The notes beneath the pieces were generated by a model. The model was given only the letters and a program-made list of their open reading frames with translations. It did not search any database and was not told the origin of the DNA. Position numbers and translations under genes: made by a program. Source: Planctomycetaceae bacterium (GTDB lineage: Bacteria; Planctomycetota; Planctomycetia; Pirellulales; UBA1268). From it: a stretch of 6,661 nucleotides of DNA. The stretch lies in contig JABHNP010000252.1 of the NCBI GenBank assembly GCA_018694455.1, positions 1 to 6,661 of the forward strand, written 5' to 3'. This document shows, piece after piece, positions 1 through 6,363 of the stretch (within the stretch, counting starts at the first letter, position 1; each line of letters begins with the position of its first letter).

Positions 1-107
1 CCGCAGGCAATATTAGCTGAACTGACTAGTGGCATTATTACAGCGTCATACTCGCCACCTTCGCCAAGGTCGCAGTTCAGATCAATAGTATGTAAATCGT
101 CGGTCAT
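1..107 (-). CDS. pxpA: 5-oxoprolinase subunit A (LamB/YcsF family), N-terminal part only
   Basis: The first 35 complete codons of PxpA are present; the gene runs off the left edge of the window. The reading starts MTDDLHTIDLNCDLGEG and ends at SSANIACG. Both the I-D-L-N-x-D-L-G-E opening and the S-S-A-N-I-A-C-G segment are hallmarks of the YcsF/PxpA family, and the spacing between them matches E. coli PxpA as I recall it. The start has a few extra residues before the IDLN strand. In the family, PxpA works with PxpB and PxpC in the ATP-dependent opening of 5-oxo-L-proline to L-glutamate in the cytosol. The ATG overlaps the stop of the upstream pxpBC gene as ATGA, and a purine-rich GAGAAGG lies just upstream, so translation is probably coupled. 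Identity is secure despite the truncation; nothing can be said about the active site beyond residue 35. Confidence 0.93.
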   Translation of the reverse strand, partial: MTDDLHTIDLNCDLGEGGEYDAVIMPLVSSANIAC

Positions 108-1792
108 TCTGCCTTCTCAGCCAAACCAAGTGTGTGGTTGATGCCTTGCTGTATTGTTGCAAGCATGTTGTGTTGGTGGCGGAGAAGACGATGTGCTTCT
201 GCGAGAGTGGTTTCAGAGAAACATACTGTATCGCCGGGCCGAAGTTGCGCTGCACGAGGCAAATCGGCAGCAATCACCTGTCCCAGCACTGGATAGCCAC
301 CGATTGTCTGAGCATCACAAAGAAGAAGAATCGGTTTCCCATCGGGGGGAAGCTGGATTGTTCCAGGAAGCACCGCCCGGGAAAGAGAAGTGGCCGGCAA
401 TGGTGGAAGTGCCCCATGAAAACGAATACCCATTCGGTCACTTTGTGCAGTGACACCCATCGTCGTGTTTGTCATGGCACGATGTGCAGATGAGACAGGT
501 CCCTCAGGAAGAATCCGAAGTGTGCATGGGCTCGTAGGGAGAGGAACCACGTCATTGGCGAGGCTCCAGGTTGTCGAAAACGAAGTCACAAGCGGCTCCC
601 CGATAGCGAGTCGATCACCAGTTTGAAGAGATCTTCCGCCATATCCTCCAAGTTTTGCTGGCATGTACGTGCTGCAGCTATTCAGGACGGGTGGCACACA
701 GATACCTCCAGCCACAGCGAGGTAGCCTCGGCATCCCTTTGCTACATGCCCAAGGTGTAAGGTATCACCACTACGGACACGGATTGGCCGTAACGTAGCG
801 AGTGAATTATTCGTGGCACCAGCAATCGCAATGAAACAATCCGTTTTAAATTGCACTGTGGGTCCGAGGAGTGTGTACTCAAGCACTGCCGCATTCTCTG
901 GATTGCCGAGAATACTATTTGCGAGTATGGCAGATACTCTATCTGCAGCGCCACTAGAGGGAATACCAGAAGAACGAAAACCGCGGCGGCCAAGATCCTG
1001 AACGGTTGTCATGAGTCCCGGTTCGAGGATCGTCATATATTTTGGTGTCGTACCTTTTGGTGCAGCAGTAGTTGCGTGGTTGGGTGCTGTCTCTACATGA
1101 TTTATTTCATGAAAACGAACACGATCACCGGGTTGCAAGAGGGCAGGAGGCGAATGTATTGAATCGAAGAAAGTGGCGTCTGTTCGTCCTATCAGATGCC
1201 AGCCACCAGGTGTTTCAAAAGGGTATACGCCGGTCTGGCTGCCTCCAATCGCCACGGACCCAGCAGGAACACGCCGTCGAGGTGTGGGAAGACGTGGTGT
1301 TTCAAGTGTCTTTGGAAGGCCTTCAAGGTATGGGAACCCCGGTACAAAACCGATCGCAGTCACCACATATTCCGGTTCTGTGTGCAACTGAATAAGTGTT
1401 TTGCTGTTAATCGCATGAAAGCGGCAGACTGCGTCGAAATCAGGGCCGGAATCTCCGCCGTACTGAACCGGTACGTCATGAAGCCTTCCACTACTCGGTG
1501 GAGACTGCGGCTGCGTCAGTGCGGCATGTACTCTGGCTTCGAAGGTAGCAAGGCAATCAATAAGCAGGGGGTTATAAACTACGGTGACCCGTTCAGGTGA
1601 TACAACAACATCACGTATTCCACGAATAGATGATTTGCGAATGGCATTTGCAATGGAAGAGAGCTTTTGTAGACGTTCTACGAGGCTCGTCGGGTTTCTT
1701 GAAAGTGAATATTCAACGGCGGTGTCGCCAGTGAAATGGATTACGATTCCGCCACGTGTGGTGCTCGTTGATATGTCACGAATAGAATCCAT
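104..1792 (-). CDS. Fused 5-oxoprolinase subunits B and C (PxpB-PxpC; KipI-KipA type)
   Basis: This 562-residue protein joins two subunits that are separate genes in E. coli and Bacillus. Residues about 10-240 are the PxpB/KipI (allophanate hydrolase subunit 1-like) part, with GFVPGFPY at 148-155, VPAGSVAIGGSQTGVYP at 175-191 and PGGWHLIGRT from 195. A short Ala/Thr/Pro linker follows. Residues about 253-550 are the PxpC/KipA (subunit 2-like) part, opening with MTILEPGLMTTVQDLGRRG, a family signature, followed by the SGAADRVSAILAN segment. In the Pxp system, B and C with PxpA couple ATP hydrolysis to conversion of 5-oxoproline to glutamate. The pxpA gene directly downstream favours this role over urea or allophanate degradation. 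The ATG at 1792 is the first possible start after an in-frame TGA eight codons upstream; no clear ribosome binding site precedes it. Both halves look complete, with no frameshift. Older annotations call such proteins KipI/KipA or urea amidolyase-related. Confidence 0.92.
   Translation of the reverse strand: MDSIRDISTSTTRGGIVIHFTGDTAVEYSLSRNPTSLVERLQKLSSIANAIRKSSIRGIRDVVVSPERVTVVYNPLLIDCLATFEARVHAALTQPQSPPSSGRLHDVPVQYGGDSGPDFDAVCRFHAINSKTLIQLHTEPEYVVTAIGFVPGFPYLEGLPKTLETPRLPTPRRRVPAGSVAIGGSQTGVYPFETPGGWHLIGRTDATFFDSIHSPPALLQPGDRVRFHEINHVETAPNHATTAAPKGTTPKYMTILEPGLMTTVQDLGRRGFRSSGIPSSGAADRVSAILANSILGNPENAAVLEYTLLGPTVQFKTDCFIAIAGATNNSLATLRPIRVRSGDTLHLGHVAKGCRGYLAVAGGICVPPVLNSCSTYMPAKLGGYGGRSLQTGDRLAIGEPLVTSFSTTWSLANDVVPLPTSPCTLRILPEGPVSSAHRAMTNTTMGVTAQSDRMGIRFHGALPPLPATSLSRAVLPGTIQLPPDGKPILLLCDAQTIGGYPVLGQVIAADLPRAAQLRPGDTVCFSETTLAEAHRLLRHQHNMLATIQQGINHTLGLAEKAE
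112..118 (-). promoter_or_regulatory. Ribosome binding site candidate for pxpA
   Basis: On the minus strand this reads GAGAAGG, ending four bases before the ATG of pxpA; the GAG part sits eight bases away. It lies inside the last codons of pxpBC, consistent with translational coupling across the ATGA overlap. It supports the ATG at 107 as the true start. Confidence 0.55.
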
Positions 1793-1828
1793 AGACGAGA
1801 TGACCCGGAGAAATCATTCTGAAAAATA
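1793..1828. other. Short intergenic gap between ATPase gene and pxpBC
   Basis: Thirty-six bases separate the stop of the large ATPase gene from the start of pxpBC. I see no inverted repeat followed by a T-run, no convincing promoter boxes and no strong ribosome binding site. The gap is short enough for read-through transcription from the upstream block. Confidence 0.6.
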
Positions 1829-4800
1829 CTACGAGCCGTCGGGTTCAGGAGTTTTTGAATCTGTGTCCCCAGCGTCATCTTCAGGTGGGTCATCAAGCAT
1901 TTTTGCAAAGTTGAATTCATCGTCACCAAATCCATGCTTCAGTGAAAAGCTGTCATCATTATTTTTTTCGGGTTTTTCAGAGGGTCTGGTGTTTGGCTTG
2001 GGGCGTTCGGTCGGAGTCCCTTGCGGTCGTGATCGTAAGCGTGCGGAAAGATTCGTGAGCCATTCATCACTGGGGAATTGATACGGCCGGAACTTTTCGA
2101 GTGTGCCCGTCTCCTCTTGCACAAAGAGGGCTCGCTGCTCTCCGAGTCTTCCTGCGGCAGGATTTTCCACAAGCTGACTTGAATCCGTGCCACTCATCTG
2201 GAAAAGTACTCGTAGTTCAAATTCCTTGAGTGTTCCACGCTCAAAGGTACGTTGAAGATTGGTCAATGAATCACACCAGATTACAGCATGGATACCAACA
2301 GTAGGTCCGTCTCGCAGGATTGTGACGAGCTGTTGAGCAGGGGTGGCTTCTTGTTCACCCGACATCGAGAATCCAAAGTCATTTTCATTTCGTCGTATTT
2401 CACGAAAGCGAGCAAGATCTCTGATGACAATGAATACCGATTCGGCATCAAGAATCTGTTCGTCTAATCTCCGTTGGACCTCGGCGGCGAGGTCGCTGAA
2501 GGCATCAACAACTCCGAGACGGCTCACAACTTCAATCTCGTGTGGGAGGTGTTCTGTGAGGCGGCTCAGCATGGTTTCGGGATGCTCTTCAGCTATAGCT
2601 GGCTCAAAGAGGACAAAACGACTTGCTTTGCCAACAGCACCACCAGGATATGGATCACTTCCTGCTGCCAGACTTACTGTGGCCATTGATAAAATGCTTG
2701 TAGCCAGGTCTTCTCGCTGGCCAACAATGAGCAGGTTTGTGCCACCCTGACGACGAAATGCGGCAACGGTTGGATCTTTAATGGCAATCGCATCACCAAG
2801 CCACGCCATTGGGGCAATAGGAGGCTTGCCATCAATAGTTCCTGAGTCGATAAGTTCTCGGAGCAGAAGGTTTGCATCAGGGTCGGCGGCGTCATTTCCA
2901 TCAAAAACAAGTCTTGGTAATTCTGGTATGTCAGTTCTGGAGTCAGCAAGTTTCCTGAGTTTGCCAAGATACTTTTCACGTCTTTCTTCACCGAGCCAGA
3001 CCACCTGGAACGGATGGTTTCCCTCAACCATACCGTTTGCATCGTTATAAATTGCTTCGCCGGGTCGTGTAAGAAGCCGTGCAGCAGTATTGTCTTCACT
3101 GAGAATGAGACTGCTGTCAGCTTCGTTGCACTGAAGCGCGACTCGTACGGCCATTTGCCCCATTGTTGCCCTTGGCAGACTGTAGGAACCACCAAGTGTT
3201 TGTGAGCCGAGCAGTACATGCATGCCAAAAGCTCTACCCTGACGGACGAGCCTGTCTAAAACCAGAGAGCAGTCTTGTGCGAGTTTGTCATCCTCAACAA
3301 ATAGTTCCTGAAACTCATCGATAATCAACATGACGCGAGGCATCGCTTCCGGGTGTCCGCTGGCCCTGTAGCCAGCGAGATCCTGGACTGATAAGTCACG
3401 GAAGAGGTCTCCCCGTCTTTTCAGTTCCCGATCGAGTTGCTCAAGGACAGAAAGTCCGAATTCTCGTTCACTTTCGATTGCAATGACTCGGGCATGCGGC
3501 AGTTTGTAGTGATCGTAAAGTTTAAATTCAACACCCTTTTTGAAGTCAATAAGATAAAATTGAATTTCATTCGGGCTGTAGTTGAGAGCAAGATTTGTGA
3601 TCAATGCATGCATCATGGTCGACTTACCAGAGCCAGTCTTTCCAGCAATGAGTACGTGTTGGCTCGTACCCTTGCCAAGCCGCATTGATTGAGTCTTCTT
3701 CGCACCGGCTGGGCCCAGTGGCACGTTGATTTCCTTTGCGGTATCGCCAGTCCACCATTTTTCTTCTGGGGGAGCTACCCGGTCAAAAGGTACCTCGACG
3801 CGCTTCGCTGCAACTGCGGCTTGGCCGACTCGGTTGATAATTTTGGTAAAAATCTTGTCGTCGGGAGATATCTCAGGACTGAGTGGCCACTTTGAAAACT
3901 CCGGGTCAACCCATGTAAAAGTGCCATCTTGTAGTGTAATGTTTGTGGTGTTTGATTCGATATCATTGAGTGTGAAGCCGGATGGTAAGGTCTGTGATGT
4001 ATCGACAGAAACAATTGGAAAAACACCACACCGGGCACCAGAACTTGCAATGCTGGCGAGTCGGCGGGCAGCTGTCTCGGTAAAGTTTGCCGGGAAATTG
4101 GCAACGACAACAAAACGATATGGCTCCGGCACCTCTGCTTCGGCGTTGTAGTCACCGATTGTTCGGTATTCATTCCGGAGGGATTTTTGAATCACCATTT
4201 CCATCTGCTCGGTGATTAATTCCAGTTGTTTGTCGATCTGTCCAGGCTCTGTCCAAATACGACTTGAAACAAGTAGCTCATCGTGATCGGCAAGGTGCAT
4301 AAAGCCAGCAAACTGTTTGCCAAGGCCAAGTGGGTCGATAATCGTGAATCGACTCTGTCCAGGTGGCAGGCCAGAGGCAATTCTAAGCATCACCGCCTGG
4401 AGGAGGTTTGATGCATTCTCTTTTTCTTCTGGTGGCGATTTGATGAGAAGAGCGGCTTGAGTGGGACATGGAATAAAAGCGGGTTGCTCCCATTTTTTGG
4501 GCCCAAAAGAATTGAGGAGAGCGTGTTGAGAAACTCCCCCCTCGATTGAACTCATAGAGAGATTTAGATGCCCAAATCGTATGCCCGGAGGAGTTGTCTC
4601 CGGAAGCGGTGCTGTACCATCTGATAAGTCGGACCAGGCCGGGAAAGCCTTGGCGTCAATGAGATTTGCCTCTGAAAAGATATGTTCGGCGTGTTCAGTA
4701 GTTGATTTCCATCGGTCAGCCATCTTTTGCCACTGGCTGTCTTTAGTGTCTTCGAGTGATTTGTGCTTTTCGCCTGATTCGGTTTGTACAGCACCAATTT

Positions 4801-6073
4801 TCTCACGGCCTTTTGTTTCAACAGCTTGAATCTTCGGTGGATATGTCTCATCGAGAACAGCAAGGCCTCGCATTCTTTTTTCTTCAATGGTTCTGCAGCC
4901 AGCCTGATATTTTTCTTGAAGGTTGGCGACGGCAGCATCTTTTTTGGAAACCGCTGAAGCGGATCCTGCTGCCCGTCCACCATGTTTTTTTTCCATGTCG
5001 CGTTCATGTCGTTTCTCAAGTTTTTCTTGATCGCGTTTAAGCTTGTTTTCGATAACAACGATGCATCCTTTGTGGCAAGTTGTTAACCGTTGTCTTTTTT
5101 GTGAAAAGTTGATCACCATCTTTTGGAGTTGCCCGCGGGCTTGTTTCTTTTTCCCTGAACGCCAAAGCAGGATACCTCCGAGCGTGACCACAAGGGTTGT
5201 GGTTGCTACAGCGGCAGCTACTAAAACTATGGGGAGTTCTGAATCAACCATGCTGAGTGGGATGGCAACCCCAGCAGCCACAAGAAGCGAAAGAATGCAG
5301 GGTATTATGAAAATGAGAGCGGTAATCCCATCAGCAAAAGCCCAGTATGCACTGGGTAAATCTTTTATAGCTTTCGCATCGTTTTGAATCTCACCGATGA
5401 GTGTTTTAAAGTGTTCTAAGAGTTCCTTCCCCTCGGGCAAAGGGGAAATGCTGGTTTCTGCAGGTACAGGGTTCTCGGTAGGTTCTTCGTCGAGAGCGTC
5501 TCTCTGCTCGTCCTGGAGCAGTGAAGAAGTTGAATCAACTCTCCACTTGGTAAGTTTCTCTTGTAGTTTTTTGAGATCACCGTCAACTTGTTCAATAGTT
5601 TGGGCAAGTGATTCAATAAGCCGCGAGGTTTTTCTTTCAGTATCTTCTTTCTGCTGTGCGAGAGACTCTCCTGCAGAGAGAGATTCAAATTCGAGGTCAT
5701 CAGTCTTTTCTTTTTCGACGTCTTCCCATTCTCTGAGAATCTGTGCCTCCCGCTCTTTTCGTTGTATATCGAGCGCTTCTTGTTGTGCTGCTACTTGCCC
5801 TTCAAGGCGTTTTTTGTCTTTCTCAAAATCCGCATTGAGTGAATTAACCTGAGCCTGGCAGCGTTCCTGAATGCTTTTGATTTTAGATTCTGATTCGGTA
5901 TTGAGTTGAGTTGTCTCTTCTTTGAACCTCAGTTCGATTTTTTTCTCATGTTTTGATCGACGAGTTGCTTCCTCGCGCAATGTTGTGATCTGCTCGCGAA
6001 GAAGGTCACGGTTGTAGTACGAGTGATCATCGGTAGGCTGTGGTTGAGGCTTCTGGGTATCAGGATTTGGCAT
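1829..6073 (-). CDS. FtsK/SpoIIIE-type membrane ATPase with coiled coils, EssC/EccC-like
   Basis: A 1414-residue protein. Residues 20-190 are charged, heptad-like helix (coiled coil). A Pro/Glu-rich stretch (195-215) leads to two membrane helices at about 250-275 and 281-304, then a second coiled coil at about 308-470. Three FtsK-like ATPase folds follow. Fold 1 (about 497-720) lacks a P-loop: LLIKSPPEEKENAS replaces it at 542-555, with strands FTIIDP near 580 and FVVVANFP near 655. Fold 2 (about 780-1045) is intact, with Walker A GKTGSGKST at 811-819 and Walker B MLIIDE at 915-920. Fold 3 (about 1090-1340) is degenerate, with GQREDLAT at 1118-1125 and VIRDL around 1219. Residues from 1349 are an acidic, Pro-rich tail. 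Tandem FtsK-type folds after a membrane anchor characterise EssC/EccC, the motors of type VII secretion. The WXG100-like gene just upstream supports that role. A chromosome translocase FtsK is less likely, since it has one motor domain and a C-terminal gamma domain, neither of which fits. The ATG at 6073 has no clear ribosome binding site. The exact substrate is unknown. Confidence 0.85.
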   Translation of the reverse strand: MPNPDTQKPQPQPTDDHSYYNRDLLREQITTLREEATRRSKHEKKIELRFKEETTQLNTESESKIKSIQERCQAQVNSLNADFEKDKKRLEGQVAAQQEALDIQRKEREAQILREWEDVEKEKTDDLEFESLSAGESLAQQKEDTERKTSRLIESLAQTIEQVDGDLKKLQEKLTKWRVDSTSSLLQDEQRDALDEEPTENPVPAETSISPLPEGKELLEHFKTLIGEIQNDAKAIKDLPSAYWAFADGITALIFIIPCILSLLVAAGVAIPLSMVDSELPIVLVAAAVATTTLVVTLGGILLWRSGKKKQARGQLQKMVINFSQKRQRLTTCHKGCIVVIENKLKRDQEKLEKRHERDMEKKHGGRAAGSASAVSKKDAAVANLQEKYQAGCRTIEEKRMRGLAVLDETYPPKIQAVETKGREKIGAVQTESGEKHKSLEDTKDSQWQKMADRWKSTTEHAEHIFSEANLIDAKAFPAWSDLSDGTAPLPETTPPGIRFGHLNLSMSSIEGGVSQHALLNSFGPKKWEQPAFIPCPTQAALLIKSPPEEKENASNLLQAVMLRIASGLPPGQSRFTIIDPLGLGKQFAGFMHLADHDELLVSSRIWTEPGQIDKQLELITEQMEMVIQKSLRNEYRTIGDYNAEAEVPEPYRFVVVANFPANFTETAARRLASIASSGARCGVFPIVSVDTSQTLPSGFTLNDIESNTTNITLQDGTFTWVDPEFSKWPLSPEISPDDKIFTKIINRVGQAAVAAKRVEVPFDRVAPPEEKWWTGDTAKEINVPLGPAGAKKTQSMRLGKGTSQHVLIAGKTGSGKSTMMHALITNLALNYSPNEIQFYLIDFKKGVEFKLYDHYKLPHARVIAIESEREFGLSVLEQLDRELKRRGDLFRDLSVQDLAGYRASGHPEAMPRVMLIIDEFQELFVEDDKLAQDCSLVLDRLVRQGRAFGMHVLLGSQTLGGSYSLPRATMGQMAVRVALQCNEADSSLILSEDNTAARLLTRPGEAIYNDANGMVEGNHPFQVVWLGEERREKYLGKLRKLADSRTDIPELPRLVFDGNDAADPDANLLLRELIDSGTIDGKPPIAPMAWLGDAIAIKDPTVAAFRRQGGTNLLIVGQREDLATSILSMATVSLAAGSDPYPGGAVGKASRFVLFEPAIAEEHPETMLSRLTEHLPHEIEVVSRLGVVDAFSDLAAEVQRRLDEQILDAESVFIVIRDLARFREIRRNENDFGFSMSGEQEATPAQQLVTILRDGPTVGIHAVIWCDSLTNLQRTFERGTLKEFELRVLFQMSGTDSSQLVENPAAGRLGEQRALFVQEETGTLEKFRPYQFPSDEWLTNLSARLRSRPQGTPTERPKPNTRPSEKPEKNNDDSFSLKHGFGDDEFNFAKMLDDPPEDDAGDTDSKTPEPDGS
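3617..3652 (-). other. Walker A motif of the only intact ATPase fold
   Basis: Codons for residues 808-819 read L-I-A-G-K-T-G-S-G-K-S-T, a textbook P-loop typical of FtsK/SpoIIIE/VirD4-like ATPases. Its Walker B partner, I-I-D-E, is coded about 300 bases further along the gene near 3316-3327. The corresponding positions in the first and third folds lack the Lys-Ser/Thr pair. Confidence 0.95.
5162..5326 (-). other. Two-helix membrane hairpin of the FtsK-like ATPase
   Basis: This segment codes for residues 250-304: a hydrophobic run with ALIFIIPCILSLLVAAGVA, a short polar loop containing D-S-E (277-279), and a second run with IVLVAAAVATTTLVV, closed by W-R-S-G-K-K-K. The basic KKK after helix 2 and the long charged regions on both sides suggest both ends are cytosolic, with a hairpin anchored in the inner membrane. 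EssC/EccC proteins also have two membrane helices before the ATPase folds. Confidence 0.85.
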
Positions 6074-6126
6074 TTTGAGAAAACTATTGGGTCGTGGTGT
6101 TGCTTTTGGGGACGTATAAAAAATGA
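6074..6126. other. Intergenic spacer before the ATPase gene
   Basis: Fifty-three bases separate the small WXG100-like gene from the ATPase gene. On the minus strand it begins with a T-rich run and TATACG, then is C/A-rich up to the ATG. A weak promoter is conceivable, with a TGACGT box 18 bases upstream of TATACG, inside the previous gene. The match is poor and I do not call it. No hairpin terminator is visible, so I expect the two genes to be co-transcribed. Confidence 0.5.
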
Positions 6127-6363
6127 CTAGTAAACAACGTCATCGTTGACATCTCGTGTTGCCCGGTCAAGCACTTCAGCGAGCCTACCAACCGCTTCAA
6201 GCGTTTGCTTGACGTCAGGTGTGAGGGGAACAATACACTCTTCGTGAAAGCGGCGGGCTGTCGCATCGTCCCATGTGTCCGAGGTGAGTTCCCACTTCAG
6301 TCCGAGTTGTTTGAGTGACAGTGCTAATTTTGCTGCGCCACTTGCTAGGTCACATGTTTTCAC
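6127..6363 (-). CDS. Small WXG100-like helical hairpin protein (78 aa)
   Basis: I read two helices: about residues 5-24 (LASGAAKLALSLKQLGLKW) and about 34-72, joined by a turn at T-W-D-D (30-33). From the turn onward it resembles S. aureus EsxA as I remember that sequence: Trp-acidic-x, then R-R-F-x-E-E against S-R-F-E-E-Q, then L-T-P-D-V against L-S-P-K-V with one residue inserted, then a long amphipathic helix. The glycine of the WXG turn is Asp here. The protein is shorter than the usual ~100 residues, and there is no Y-x-x-x-D/E motif at the C-terminus, which simply ends V-V-Y. The GTG start overlaps the preceding stop as GTGA, an in-frame TGA lies a few codons upstream, and an AAGAAGG box is well placed, so the start is firm. 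Likely role: substrate, adaptor or partner of the ATPase encoded next. Assignment to the superfamily is by pattern only. Confidence 0.72.
   Translation of the reverse strand: MKTCDLASGAAKLALSLKQLGLKWELTSDTWDDATARRFHEECIVPLTPDVKQTLEAVGRLAEVLDRATRDVNDDVVY

Noticed and set aside
104..1792. Allophanate hydrolase / urea amidolyase
   Set aside because: The two halves match the old 'allophanate hydrolase subunit 1 and 2' names, but there is no amidase or biotin carboxylase domain, and pxpA follows directly, which indicates 5-oxoprolinase.
1584..2081. Plus-strand open frame of 165 codons, rich in Ser and Arg, crossing the junction of the two blocks
   Set aside because: It is antisense to the ends of two well-supported minus-strand genes, has composition typical of a shadow frame, and resembles no known protein.
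5397..5852. Plus-strand open frame with a Ser/Cys-rich translation
   Set aside because: It is the antisense of the coiled-coil codons of the ATPase gene; Glu/Lys-rich helices give Ser/Phe/Leu/Cys-rich complements. It has no coding signature of its own.
1829..6073. Housekeeping chromosome translocase FtsK
   Set aside because: It has two membrane helices instead of the usual four, extensive coiled coils, three tandem ATPase-like folds and no DNA-binding gamma domain at the C-terminus, which is a disordered acidic tail.
6074..6150. Possible promoter (TGACGT, 18 bases, TATACG on the minus strand) ahead of the ATPase gene
   Set aside because: The upstream box is a poor match, promoters in the suspected lineage are not well defined by sigma70 consensus, and the gene is probably in an operon with those upstream.
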